64,000 bases of DNA, taken from positions 1,426,001 to 1,490,000 of the forward strand of contig CAWIFM010000008.1 in NCBI GenBank assembly GCA_963835525.1, read 5' to 3'. The notes beneath the pieces were generated by a model. It saw nothing but the letters and a program-made list of their open reading frames with translations. It was not told where the DNA came from and did no database searches. The position numbers and the translations under genes were made by a program. Source of the DNA: DASSUW01 sp963835525. Lineage in GTDB: Bacteria > Actinomycetota > Thermoleophilia > Solirubrobacterales > Solirubrobacteraceae. Below, in pieces: positions 36,811-45,953 of this stretch (positions within the stretch are counted from its first letter, which is position 1; every line of letters starts with the position of its first letter).

Positions 36811-37724
36811 CACGGCACCTGCAGGAACGTCAGCATGCCTCCCGGGTACGCGTTGCCGTTGACGACGCGCATCTGGCGCTCATACAGCGGGATGCGGGTG
36901 ACGCCGGAGGGCATGGTCGTGACGGCGTCGACCGTCTGGCCGGACGCCACGGTCTCCGCGATCGACCAGAACGGGTGCGGCTCGGGCTCGGCGTCCTTGG
37001 CGATGATGCGCTGGTGGGCGCCGAGCGTCGCCATCGTGTGGTGGTCGAGACCGGCGTTGAGGAAGCGCAGCAGGACATCCTCGCCCGCGGCTGCCGTGAT
37101 GACGTCGGTGTCCGGGTAGGCCTCGCCGTTGATCAGCCAGTACCGCGGCGCGTAGTTGCCCGGGTTGAAGCCCGTCGGGTCGGCGTTGAGCGCCGGATCG
37201 ATCTCCGAGAGGACCAGCGTCGCCTCGACGTCGTACTCCGTAGCCGATCGCACGATGAGTGCGCCGTGCAGGCCCATCGGCACCTGGCGGGCACTGTTCG
37301 CGCCGCTCTCGTAGAGATAGGTGCCCGGCTTGCCGGCCGTCAACGTGTAACTGCGCTCGCCGCCCGGGCCGACGCCGAGGAAGTCGGGGACGCTGAGGGC
37401 GTCGAGCTCGTCATGCTGGCCGGGGAAGAGGAGCGACGTGTTCTCGCTCAGCCCGTTGTCCAGCGTGATCGTCACGTCGTCGCCCGCGTTCACCACGATC
37501 GTCGGCCCGGGCAGCGTCGGGGCACCGGCGACGTCACAGTCCCCCTCCGCGTAGCCCCAGATCGGCACGGAGGTCCCGGCCACGGTCTGGTTCCCCGGCT
37601 TCGCGCACAGCTCGACGGTCGTCGCCGCGATCGTGGGCTGCGCAGCGGCGGCGGCGAGCTCGGCGGCGCTGAGCGAGCCGACGATGGCGCTCAGGACTGC
37701 GGCGATCGCGGGAGCGCGCATCAT
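36810..37724 (-). CDS. Multicopper-oxidase-like cupredoxin protein, copper ligands reduced (third copy)
   Basis: About 304 aa. The start is one of ATG 37736, 37724 or 37721; 37724 gives an ATGA overlap. Signal peptide, then two cupredoxin-like domains: GPTIVVNAGDDVTITLDN, LFPGQHD, YLYESGANSARQVPMGLHGALIV, and LLRFLNAGLDHHTMATLGAHQ. At the position where copper oxidases have YHCH it has YESG, so the type 1 cysteine is missing. It keeps a few His in the second domain. It may bind copper for another function or act structurally with its neighbours. Shorter than the two preceding paralogues. Confidence 0.75.
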   Translation of the reverse strand: MMRAPAIAAVLSAIVGSLSAAELAAAAAQPTIAATTVELCAKPGNQTVAGTSVPIWGYAEGDCDVAGAPTLPGPTIVVNAGDDVTITLDNGLSENTSLLFPGQHDELDALSVPDFLGVGPGGERSYTLTAGKPGTYLYESGANSARQVPMGLHGALIVRSATEYDVEATLVLSEIDPALNADPTGFNPGNYAPRYWLINGEAYPDTDVITAAAGEDVLLRFLNAGLDHHTMATLGAHQRIIAKDAEPEPHPFWSIAETVASGQTVDAVTTMPSGVTRIPLYERQMRVVNGNAYPGGMLTFLQVP

Positions 37725-39037
37725 CCTGTCGGGCATCCCGTCGTTCCGGGGGGCGGCAGCACCCGCCCGAGCGTCGCCAGCCCGCCGAAGCCCTCGTCGA
37801 AGTTCTGGAACTCATTGAGCGCGTGGCTGTGCATCGGGAAGTAGTACTCACCGCAACGGTTGTAGGACACGACCCCCGGCGGCAGCGCCGCCCTCCTGCC
37901 CAGGTACGGGCTGCCGCTGTAGTAGCTCGCCCCGTCCTTGAATGTGAGGTTGCGGTTGCTCGGGATCGGCACCGGGACGGGGTTGGACGTCGGATTGAAG
38001 TTGTCCACGTTCTCCCACCTGAACAGCAGGTCGTACGTCTGCCCGGCGCCGACCGTGCGGGTGAAGGCCTCCATCGAGGCATCGACGGTGCCGCTCGCGT
38101 CGAGCAGCTGGCGGCCGTCCTGGGCGATCAGCTTGAAGTGGTTGCCATGTGGGTGGAACGGGTGGTTGACGGAGCCGGCGTTGGCGTAGCGCACGAGCGC
38201 GGGTTGCATGCTTCCCGTCGTCGGCACCCTGACGGTGACGAGCGAGGAATAGGGCTGCTGGGGAAGCCAGCTCGCGTTGTTGTTGGCGATCGTGTCGGGG
38301 AACGAGCGGCCGTTGATCGTCCAGTACGCGTCGTGCTTGCGCGTGACGTCGTAGGCCTGGTTGCGCTCGACCGCTTGGTGCAGCAGCGGGTCGATGTCGT
38401 GCATCAACACCAGGTACTCGCGGTTCGGGTCGAACTGCGTTGCGGCGTGGTTGTAGGCGAAGTTCGGGCCGAAGCCGGCACCCGTGGGCCGCACGATCAG
38501 CGCGCCGTAGAGTCCCATGTGCACCTGCTTGTGCGGGTTGGTCCCGCTTTCGTACACGTAGGTGCCCGGCTGCGAGGCCGTGAAGCTGTACGTCACCGTG
38601 CGGTCGGCGAGCGGTGCGCCGGCGGGAGCCGCCTGGCGCGTCGTCAGCAGCGACAGCAGCGGCTCCGCCGCCACGCCCCCCGCCTCCGTGACGGCGGTCT
38701 GCCCGGGGAAGATCAGCGACGTCGCCTCGGGCAGCGCGTTGACCAGCGTGATGTTCAGGGTCTGGCCCTGATTCACGCAGAGCACGGGACCGGGCATCTG
38801 GAACGTGTCGGGCGGCGTCCCGTAGCCCCACATGAACACGCTGCCGCCCTCGGGCATCGAGATCCGTCCGGTGCCGGTGTTGAGCGAGATGTTGCGCGTC
38901 GCGCCACCGGGCGTCCCGCCCGAGCAGACCATCTTGGTCGTCCCCGTGCCGGCCTGGGCGCCCGCGTCCGGAGCGAGCGCCAGGAAGACCAGCCCGCACA
39001 CGACGGGCAGCAGGCGCGGATGTGGCAGGCCGGTCAT
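37721..39037 (-). CDS. Multicopper-oxidase-like protein without type 1 Cys (second copy)
   Basis: A 438-aa protein from the ATG at 39037 (ATGA overlap). It has a signal peptide and two or three cupredoxin-like domains: FMWGYGTPPDTFQMPGPVL, YVYESGTNPHKQVHMGLYGALIV, HPFHPHGNHFKLI and YYFPMHSHALNEFQNF. The HPHG and HSH patterns recall the trinuclear-site motifs. However, the expected HCH is HSH and the domain-1 YHCH is YESG, so a canonical type 1 site is absent. The Cys-containing segments outside these motifs (MVCSGG, LCVNQG, YNRCGE) may form disulfides. Probably exported, with altered or no oxidase activity. Confidence 0.78.
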   Translation of the reverse strand: MTGLPHPRLLPVVCGLVFLALAPDAGAQAGTGTTKMVCSGGTPGGATRNISLNTGTGRISMPEGGSVFMWGYGTPPDTFQMPGPVLCVNQGQTLNITLVNALPEATSLIFPGQTAVTEAGGVAAEPLLSLLTTRQAAPAGAPLADRTVTYSFTASQPGTYVYESGTNPHKQVHMGLYGALIVRPTGAGFGPNFAYNHAATQFDPNREYLVLMHDIDPLLHQAVERNQAYDVTRKHDAYWTINGRSFPDTIANNNASWLPQQPYSSLVTVRVPTTGSMQPALVRYANAGSVNHPFHPHGNHFKLIAQDGRQLLDASGTVDASMEAFTRTVGAGQTYDLLFRWENVDNFNPTSNPVPVPIPSNRNLTFKDGASYYSGSPYLGRRAALPPGVVSYNRCGEYYFPMHSHALNEFQNFDEGFGGLATLGRVLPPPGTTGCPTG

Positions 39038-40266
39038 GCGAAGTACTGGTTCGCGAAGTCCTGGTCGGGGAGGTCGTTCTGATAGACGCGAACCTCGGTG
39101 GCCATGCCGCCGAGCCCAGTGGCCGGGTCCACCAGGCCGTCGTTGTTGAGCCGGTGCAGATTGCGGTTCCGGAACAGGTAGCGGTTGTACGGTCCGAGCG
39201 ACGACGGCACCGCGGCGCCCGACACGAACGGCGGGGCCGTGAACAGCACGTCGCGGCTCTCTCCCGGCCCGATGTAGATCGTGTTCGCGCCGTAGCTGAG
39301 GTCCGGGCGGCCCGTGACCGTCAGCGGGGTCGCGTCCTCCCCGACGACCCGCATCGGGATGCCGGTGAGCGTCATCGCGTGCTGGTCGTAGCCAAGGTCG
39401 ACGATCCGCAGGAGCACGCGCTCGCCCGGGTTGCACTGGATCAGCGACGAGATCCGCTGCGAGTTCTCGACCGGGTCGTCCTCCGGGTAGACCGCCAGCG
39501 AGGGGTCGTCGGGCGCCTTGAGCGTGTCCGGCCAGGCGCGCATGTTGATGACCCAGAACCGCGGCCGGTATTCGACCCACTGGAACTCCTGCACGGCGAG
39601 CAGATTGTCGTGGGGGCGCGGGTCGACCTCGTTCAGCAACAACGCGAACTCGCGGTCGAACGCCGTCGACGCGTGGTCGTAGACGAACTTCGGGCCCAGC
39701 GCCGGCCGCACGTAGACGACCCCGGTCATGCCCATCTGGACGTGCTCGACGTCCTCGAAGTGGCAGTGGTACATGTAGGTGCCGGGGTCGCGCGGCCGGT
39801 AGAAGTAGGGGAACGTGCGGTTCGGCGGGACGGCGATCGACATCTCCGGTGTCCCGTCGAAGATCGCGGTGGCGTTGCGGAAGCCGTGCCAGTGGATCGT
39901 GTGGGCGTCGTCGAGATCGGGGCGCGTGATGAACCCGACGTTGGTCATGTCCAGCCGAACGCCGTCGTTCGTGTTGAAGGCGAGAATCGGCGCCGGCACC
40001 GTCGTCTTGCCCTTGGCCGCGGCGATCGCGTCGTTGATGGTGGCGTCGAACGGGATCTCGCGGAAGCCGAACATGAGCAGCGGCTCGGCGCGCCCGGGCA
40101 GGCGGATGAAGCCGTCGCTCGCGGCCAGGCGTCGCATCACGTTCACCGGCGGCGGCGGCGCCTGAGCGACCGCCCCGGAGCGGGAGAGCAGCGCGCCACC
40201 GAACGCGAGGCCGGCGGCGCCGGTGCCGGCGCTGACGAGTAGGCGGCGACGCGTCATCCCGCTCAT
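39034..40266 (-). CDS. Tat-exported multicopper oxidase
   Basis: A 410-aa protein from the ATG at 40266 (ATGA overlap with the giant protein's stop). The N-terminus TRRRLLVSAGTG is a twin-arginine signal. Copper-oxidase ligands are well preserved: HTIHWHG (His122, His125, His127) and YHCHFEDVEHVQMGM (His167, Cys168, His169, His175 with Met178/180). The second domain has YDQHAMTLTG. This is the only one of the three paralogues with a Cys-His type 1 site. It probably oxidises a metal ion (Cu, Mn or Fe) or phenolic outside the membrane. Second gene of the six-gene operon. Confidence 0.88.
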   Translation of the reverse strand: MSGMTRRRLLVSAGTGAAGLAFGGALLSRSGAVAQAPPPPVNVMRRLAASDGFIRLPGRAEPLLMFGFREIPFDATINDAIAAAKGKTTVPAPILAFNTNDGVRLDMTNVGFITRPDLDDAHTIHWHGFRNATAIFDGTPEMSIAVPPNRTFPYFYRPRDPGTYMYHCHFEDVEHVQMGMTGVVYVRPALGPKFVYDHASTAFDREFALLLNEVDPRPHDNLLAVQEFQWVEYRPRFWVINMRAWPDTLKAPDDPSLAVYPEDDPVENSQRISSLIQCNPGERVLLRIVDLGYDQHAMTLTGIPMRVVGEDATPLTVTGRPDLSYGANTIYIGPGESRDVLFTAPPFVSGAAVPSSLGPYNRYLFRNRNLHRLNNDGLVDPATGLGGMATEVRVYQNDLPDQDFANQYFA

Positions 40267-43200
40267 GGGATGTCGACTCCGTCGATGGGACCGAACCCGC
40301 GATAGCGCTCGTCGGCGCCCTTGTCCCAGAGCAGGAACTGCGGCCGGCGCTGGCGCTCGAAGTCGAGGATCGGGGGGATGAAGCCCAGCGACTGGGCGAA
40401 GAGCGGCGTGGTGAGCCCTGGCGCGTCGAGCAGCGGGCAAGGCGGGAGCAGGCCGCAGCCTGTGTTCTCTGCCACGGAGCCGGCCGGGAGGTGGTAGTCG
40501 TAGGCGAGGTCGCCTTCGGCCGGGTTGGGCGGTTCCTGCGGGTCGAGCCGGTTGATCGTGACCATCACCTCGCCCGGGTTGAGGCGGTTGGGCTCGATGA
40601 AGAACTCGACCGGGACCGGATTGACGAACAGCGCGGTCGGGTCGCCGCCGAACACGGTGTTGGTGATGTGCGGTGCGCCGTAGGGAACGGTCAGCACCGA
40701 GTAGCGCGGGGTGAAGAAGCACGGCGGGGCGCCCGGGCAGCTCGTCGGGTTCACGACCTCGAGGTCGATCACGCCCTGATCGACACGGAAGTCCGGCTCC
40801 GTGGGGTCGAACGTGTACGCGTGGTTGTCCCAGAAGATGTTGTTGGTCAGCGTCACCGGGTTCGAGAACCGCGGCGCCGTAGGCGGCAGGGTCGCCTGGA
40901 ACTGCGAGCTGTGCGGTTCGGAGACGAGGCCGGCTCCATGCGGCGCCAGGTCGGTGTCCTCCGCAGTCGCGGTCGTCGCGTTCTCGGCGATCGTGTTGTT
41001 GACGATCCGCACGTTGGAGGAGTCGTCGAGCGCGATACCGCCACCGATGTCGGTGGCCACGTTGTCGACCACCGTGTTGCTGATGATGTCGACGCGGTCG
41101 GTGTTGGCGTTCTGGACGCGGATGCCGCCGCCGTCGTCGTTCGAGATGTTCTGCTGGATCTCGTTGCGCTCGACGTTGACCCGGCCGGAGCCGCGGCTCA
41201 GCCCGTCGCTCTGCAGCTCGCCGCCGACGTTGATGCCGCCGCCCTCGTCGAAGGCGTCGTTGAAGAAGACCCGGTTGTCGCGGATGATCCCGTTCGCGCT
41301 GCGGCCGAACTGCGAGATGCCGCCGCCGTACTCGACCGCGTAGTTCGCGCAGATGTCGTTCTCGGCGATCAGGTAGCCGTCGGCGCCGGCGTAGATGCCG
41401 ATGCCGCCGGCGAAGTTCAGCCCGCCGTTCCCGAGGACGCGGTTGCGGCGGATCACGACGCCGTCGTTCTCGTTGTTCTGGAGTCCGGTGAGGGCCTCGG
41501 GCAGCCCGAGCACGACGGCGCCGCCGAACTCGCCGCCATTGCCCTCGAAGATGTTGTTCATCAGGCGCAGGCGGCGCCCGAAGCCGTTGACGTGGACGCC
41601 GCCGCCGCCCCCGCCCTGGCCGAGCGCGATCCCGAACCCGTCGATCGCGGCGGCGACGCCGTCGCTAAAGGCGGTGCCGCGGGCCACGACCGAGATGCCC
41701 GCGCCCCCGGGCGGATCCTGGTAGCCGGCGAACGGCCGCGAGGCGTCGAGCCTTGCCGCCCATGAGTTGGCGGGCGTCGTGCCTGGGAAGTTGTCCCGGA
41801 AGTACCGCCCGTCGACGACGCTCCCCGGGACGTTGAAGCGCGGGTCGTCCGGCGGCTGCAAAGGCTCACGGTTGCCACCCACGAGCCCGCCCGGGCCGTG
41901 ACCCTGGAGCATGACGCGCCGGTCCATGAGGACGTTCTCGCCGTAGACCCCGGGAAAGACGTCGATCAGCGTGTTCGCCGTGGCCGCGCGGCTGGAGGCA
42001 TTGATCGCGGCCTGGATCGTCGCAGCCGGATTCGGCGAGCCCGCCGGCCCGCCGACGGTGCGGATAGTCGGGTTGTAGCCGGTGCCCGTGAGGTGGAACG
42101 TGAGGCCGTTGACGCTCTGGACCCTGTTGGGAGCGGTCACGCGGAGCTGGCGCTGGCCGGCCGTCAGGCCGGCCGGGATCCGGGCGTTGATCGTGGTGTC
42201 GTCGAAGCTGAGGACGGTGAGCGACGTGCCGCCCAGCGTGACCGTCGGGGCGCCGGTTCCGACCGACGTGAAGTCGATGCCGCGGATCTCGAGCGTGCGC
42301 TGGGCCAGCGGCGTCGAGGTCGGCATGTGGACCCGGGAGACCGAGAACACCTGTGGCCCGCGGTACTCGTTGCACGCGAATGTCGAGATCGGGTCGAGCG
42401 GGGTGTCGGCGTACGTCGTCTTGCCGGGCCAGACGTCGAAGGCGAGGATCGCCGTGAGGAAGTCGGCCTTGAAGTTGTTGTTCGGGTTCGCCCTCGTGCC
42501 CGGGTCGTTGATGACCAGCTCGTACATGCCCGGGCACACGCCGGACGGCGTCGGGCACAGCGCCGTGTAGGTCGACGGCAGCAGGATCTCGTAGAAGCCG
42601 TTCTCGTCCGTCGTGATCGTCTTGATCAGTTTGCCCTGGAAGTCGTAGACGCCGATCGGCGTGTCGGGGATCGCCCGTGCCTCGCCGTACCAGATGTTGT
42701 TCGGGTCCTGCTCGAACAGCAGGTCGTTGGAGACCAGGCCGAAGATGCGGCCCGGGATCGGGACCTCGTTGTCGGTGAACAGGAAGAAGTCCGATGCCGC
42801 GTTCTGGCCCGCCTCGATCGTCACGAGCTTCCGGTCGCACAACGGCCAGTCCTCGCCGTCGCGCGGGTGCTCGATCGGCGTGGGATCGCCCGCGCCGACG
42901 GTGTGCATGTCGCCGACGCACGGCGGCGGCGGCACCTGCGGGATGATCACGTCGCCCTCGGCGGTGTTCTGGTCTTCCTCCTTGACGATCTGGTGGTGCG
43001 CGGGCGGCACGACCTCGACGACGTAGTCACCGGGCGGCAGCGACAGCTCATCGGCCTCGTCGCACGGGGAGCCGCTCGAGCCGTCGGGGTTGGGCGGGCA
43101 GTAGCTCTCGATCGCGTAGCCCCCGTCGAAGCGCCCGTCCTTGGTCTCGTTCGCGATCATCGGAATTTCGAGGCAGCGCTCGCTGACGAACACGGAGGTG

Positions 43201-45056
43201 GGCGTGGGCGGATCGGGGAACAGCGTGCCGGTGCCGTCGCGCACGTCGCAGTCGGCGGGGTGCTGCCAGTCGTCCGACTGGACCTCGTTCAGCAGCACTC
43301 CGCGCGCGCAGCCGTCCGGCTGCGGTCCCTGGAAGTCGAGCGCCGTCTCCGGCACGCACGATTCGGGATCCTCGACTGCGTAGAGCCGGACCGTCACGCT
43401 CGGGATGCCCGGTTCGTAGTCCTCGGCGCCGGCCAGCCTGGGGTCGAGCTCGTTGCGCGTGGTCGCGAAGTGGGCGATGCCCGACACGCCGCCGTTCTCG
43501 TCGCCCTCGTAGGGCACCTTGCCGAAGTTCAGCTCGGTGCGGTGCGATTCCAGCGTGCGCTGCGCGAACAGCAGATCGCCGCCGAGGTCGCCCGGGAGGC
43601 TGGTGAACACGGTGTCGTTGTGCTGGCGCACGGAGGCGCCGGTGCGCTTGAAGCGGCCGAAGCCGACCTCGGCGACCTCGAACTTGCCGAGCTTGCCGAT
43701 CTGCTCGGGGAACACGTAGTTGCCGTCGCCGTCGGTGAACGTGGCCTGGTAGACGCTGCCGTCGCGCCAGCGGATGTCCAGGTCGACGTTCTCGATGCCG
43801 ACCTCCCCGTCCTGACGGATGCCGTCCTCGGCGATGCCCACTTCATTTCCGTCGGCGTCGAGGCCGTCGTCTTGGAAGACGCTGCCGGAGAGCCAGCCGA
43901 ACCAGCGGGCGACGCCGAAGCCGCTCTGGCCGTTGATGTCGGTCGTGTTCAGGTCGACGTTCTCGCCGGCGGCGACGGTCACCGTCCGGAAGCGGATGAT
44001 CCAGTCGAGGTCGAAGTCCCAGAGCGCCAACGTGTAGGTGCCGGTGGGGACGCCCTCGATCAGGAAGTCGCCTTCCGTGCCGATCGGAGCCGTGTAGACC
44101 TGCTCCTCGCTGCCGGGTGCCGCGTCGATCGCGGGGCCGCCATTGGACAGCGCCACAAAGCCCTGCGCCGGGTACGCCAGGGGCTCCCCGTACGTCAAGG
44201 TGTCGAACGGAGGCCAGCCCTGCCACGTTCGCGCGTTCCCGGAGATCGTGCCCGTGCCCTCGCCCGTGAACGCCATCGGCTTGACGAACCCGAACCAGAA
44301 GGCTGTCCGCGGGGTTTCGACCAGCGCTTCGCGGCGGGCGCCGAAGCCGTCGTCGCCCTCCATAAGCCAGGCGTCGACGACCGGCTTGCCCTCGAACGTC
44401 GAGGTCTGGATCCAGTCCTCGCCGTCGGGCGGCAGCACCTGGACCTCGTACTTGCCGGGCGGGAGGTTCTCGATCGTGACGTTGCCCTCCGCGTCGGTCA
44501 CGCAGGTCCCGCCGCACAGCGGCTCGTTGTCGTTGTCGACGACGACCTCGCCGACCGTGTCCTCGAGGACGACTGTAAAGCCCTCGATGCCCGACTCGAG
44601 CGGGACGTCGGGCGCCCCGTTCACCGCGCGGTTGTCGTGGAAGGCGTGGACGACCAGGTTCGCCGACGGCAGCGGGTGCGGCGTCAGCTCGACGACGAGC
44701 GGGGCGCTGGACGGGAGCGTGACGTGCCGGCCCCACATCTTGTAGCCGTCCGCCCGCACGGTGACGAGGTAGCGGCCGTCGGGGAGCTCTGGCAGCACGG
44801 GATTGCTCTCGTCGCCTGAGTGCACGACCGGGCTGTGGCTGGCCATCGGCTTCAGGCCGGGGCGCATGCTCGGGTCGGGATGGTTCGGGTCGCCCGTGTT
44901 GTCCTCGTTCACGAGGTACGTGAACTCGGTGATCGCGCCGCCGTCCGTGCTCTCGACGACGATCTCGGGCCCCTGCGCCGATGCCGATGCGGGCACAAGC
45001 GCGAACAACGCCGCGAGGGCGATCGCTGTCCGGCAGACACAGTGGAGGCGCCGCAT
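40263..45056 (-). CDS. Giant secreted beta-rich protein with IPT and right-handed beta-helix regions
   Basis: A 1597-aa protein with a signal peptide (residues 1-27). The first 900 residues hold repeated carboxypeptidase-regulatory/SdrD B-like modules (GTCVTDAEGNVTIENLPPGKYEV, DGDGNYVFPEQ, TTDENGFYEILLPS). An IPT/TIG-like domain follows (LEIRGIDFTSVGTGAPTVTLGG). Residues about 1030-1450 form a right-handed parallel beta-helix with Asn/Gly-rich rungs (NNIFEGNGG, RNRVLGNGG, DNRVFFNDAFDEGGG, SNTVVDNVATDIGGG). No catalytic residues are evident. Probably an extracellular scaffold or polysaccharide-binding protein for the copper enzymes encoded after it. First gene of a six-gene operon in which nearly every junction overlaps. 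Confidence 0.82.
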   Translation of the reverse strand: MRRLHCVCRTAIALAALFALVPASASAQGPEIVVESTDGGAITEFTYLVNEDNTGDPNHPDPSMRPGLKPMASHSPVVHSGDESNPVLPELPDGRYLVTVRADGYKMWGRHVTLPSSAPLVVELTPHPLPSANLVVHAFHDNRAVNGAPDVPLESGIEGFTVVLEDTVGEVVVDNDNEPLCGGTCVTDAEGNVTIENLPPGKYEVQVLPPDGEDWIQTSTFEGKPVVDAWLMEGDDGFGARREALVETPRTAFWFGFVKPMAFTGEGTGTISGNARTWQGWPPFDTLTYGEPLAYPAQGFVALSNGGPAIDAAPGSEEQVYTAPIGTEGDFLIEGVPTGTYTLALWDFDLDWIIRFRTVTVAAGENVDLNTTDINGQSGFGVARWFGWLSGSVFQDDGLDADGNEVGIAEDGIRQDGEVGIENVDLDIRWRDGSVYQATFTDGDGNYVFPEQIGKLGKFEVAEVGFGRFKRTGASVRQHNDTVFTSLPGDLGGDLLFAQRTLESHRTELNFGKVPYEGDENGGVSGIAHFATTRNELDPRLAGAEDYEPGIPSVTVRLYAVEDPESCVPETALDFQGPQPDGCARGVLLNEVQSDDWQHPADCDVRDGTGTLFPDPPTPTSVFVSERCLEIPMIANETKDGRFDGGYAIESYCPPNPDGSSGSPCDEADELSLPPGDYVVEVVPPAHHQIVKEEDQNTAEGDVIIPQVPPPPCVGDMHTVGAGDPTPIEHPRDGEDWPLCDRKLVTIEAGQNAASDFFLFTDNEVPIPGRIFGLVSNDLLFEQDPNNIWYGEARAIPDTPIGVYDFQGKLIKTITTDENGFYEILLPSTYTALCPTPSGVCPGMYELVINDPGTRANPNNNFKADFLTAILAFDVWPGKTTYADTPLDPISTFACNEYRGPQVFSVSRVHMPTSTPLAQRTLEIRGIDFTSVGTGAPTVTLGGTSLTVLSFDDTTINARIPAGLTAGQRQLRVTAPNRVQSVNGLTFHLTGTGYNPTIRTVGGPAGSPNPAATIQAAINASSRAATANTLIDVFPGVYGENVLMDRRVMLQGHGPGGLVGGNREPLQPPDDPRFNVPGSVVDGRYFRDNFPGTTPANSWAARLDASRPFAGYQDPPGGAGISVVARGTAFSDGVAAAIDGFGIALGQGGGGGGVHVNGFGRRLRLMNNIFEGNGGEFGGAVVLGLPEALTGLQNNENDGVVIRRNRVLGNGGLNFAGGIGIYAGADGYLIAENDICANYAVEYGGGISQFGRSANGIIRDNRVFFNDAFDEGGGINVGGELQSDGLSRGSGRVNVERNEIQQNISNDDGGGIRVQNANTDRVDIISNTVVDNVATDIGGGIALDDSSNVRIVNNTIAENATTATAEDTDLAPHGAGLVSEPHSSQFQATLPPTAPRFSNPVTLTNNIFWDNHAYTFDPTEPDFRVDQGVIDLEVVNPTSCPGAPPCFFTPRYSVLTVPYGAPHITNTVFGGDPTALFVNPVPVEFFIEPNRLNPGEVMVTINRLDPQEPPNPAEGDLAYDYHLPAGSVAENTGCGLLPPCPLLDAPGLTTPLFAQSLGFIPPILDFERQRRPQFLLWDKGADERYRGFGPIDGVDIP

Positions 45057-45071
45057 GACGGCGCGAGCCTG

Positions 45072-45090
45072 CCGGAGCCGACAGCTCCGG
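45072..45090 (-). promoter_or_regulatory. Leader hairpin before the giant-protein gene
   Basis: A perfect 7-bp inverted repeat, CCGGAGC (45072-45078) and GCTCCGG (45084-45090) with a 5-base loop, 16 bases upstream of the ATG at 45056. In the transcript it would sit just before the ribosome-binding region, so it could affect initiation; there is no T tract. Confidence 0.4.
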
Positions 45091-45108
45091 ATGGCGTTCG
45101 TTACGGCA

Positions 45109-45137
45109 CTGTCACGCGACTGTCATGTCGCGCTCAT
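45109..45137. promoter_or_regulatory. Pho-box-like direct repeats (OmpR/PhoB-family site candidate)
   Basis: CTGTCAC (45109-45115), gcga, CTGTCAT (45120-45126), then a weaker CGCTCAT (45131-45137): direct repeats at 11-base spacing, matching the form of the enterobacterial Pho box. Read toward the giant-protein gene, TAACGA (45098-45103) lies just after the box, where a -10 element of an activated promoter would be. The divergent gene is an OmpR-family response regulator whose DNA-binding domain is of the type that recognises such repeats. Confidence 0.55.
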
Positions 45138-45212
45138 TCCGCGTGCCGCGTGGAATTCCGACGTCCGGTCATAGACACCTGATCGGTGAGGACTTGCTTG
45201 GGAGGCGGACTT

Positions 45213-45231
45213 CTGAGAGAACCGCTCTCAG
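45213..45231. promoter_or_regulatory. Inverted repeat upstream of the response-regulator gene
   Basis: CTGAGAG (45213-45219), loop aaccg, CTCTCAG (45225-45231), 50 bases before the ATG at 45282. It could be an operator or a leader hairpin. Confidence 0.4.
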
Positions 45232-45281
45232 CGTCAGGCGGATGACGCCGGTGTTAACAGCCCACTGATCGACGGCAAGGC

Positions 45282-45953
45282 ATGGCCCCGCCCCGCATCC
45301 TCGTCATCGATGACGAAGTCAGCATCCTGAGCTTCGTTTCGCGCGCGCTCAGGGCCCACGGCTTCCAGGCGGACTGCGCGCGCGATGGGATGCACGGGCT
45401 CGAGCTCGTACGCGCGACGGACTACCAGCTCGTCGTCCTCGATCTCGTCATGCCCGATCTCAACGGCGTCGACACGCTCAAGGGCATCGTCGCGCACCGA
45501 CCAGAGCAGCCCGTGCTGGTGCTCTCCGCGCTCGGGGACGTCGAGTCAAAGGTTCGCTGCCTCGAGCTGGGGGCGGTCGACTACCTCACCAAGCCGTTCG
45601 CGCTGGTCGAGCTGCTTGCTCGCGTGCGCGCCAGGACCAGGTCGGCGGCCGGGCAGGCGGGCGACCGCTACATGCGCGTCGGGCCCGTCACGCTGGACCT
45701 CCAGCGCCACGTGGCCGACAGGGGTGAGGGTCCCGTCGCGCTGTCCAGCCGCGAATTCGACCTGCTGCTGCACCTCATGCGCCGCGCAGGCACAGTCTGC
45801 TCGCGGGAGCAGCTCCTGCTCGACGTCTGGGACTGTCCATTCGACCCCGGGACCAACGTCGTCGATGTCTACATCCGCCGTCTCCGATCCAAGCTCGGTC
45901 GCGAGACCATCGAAACACTTCGCAACATCGGCTACTCGCTTCACGCTGCGTGA
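45282..45953 (+). CDS. OmpR/PhoB-family response regulator
   Basis: A 223-aa protein. Receiver domain: acidic pair VIDDE (9-12), phosphoacceptor Asp54 (VVLDLVMPD), Ser82 and Lys104 (LTKPF). The C-terminal winged helix has LSSREFDLLLHLMRRAG, the recognition-helix segment TNVVDVYIRRLRSKLG and the closing LRNIGYSLHAA. It is activated by the histidine kinase encoded directly after it, overlapping at the junction. It is divergent from the copper operon, with Pho-box-like repeats in between, so it probably controls that operon. Confidence 0.92.
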   Translation: MAPPRILVIDDEVSILSFVSRALRAHGFQADCARDGMHGLELVRATDYQLVVLDLVMPDLNGVDTLKGIVAHRPEQPVLVLSALGDVESKVRCLELGAVDYLTKPFALVELLARVRARTRSAAGQAGDRYMRVGPVTLDLQRHVADRGEGPVALSSREFDLLLHLMRRAGTVCSREQLLLDVWDCPFDPGTNVVDVYIRRLRSKLGRETIETLRNIGYSLHAA

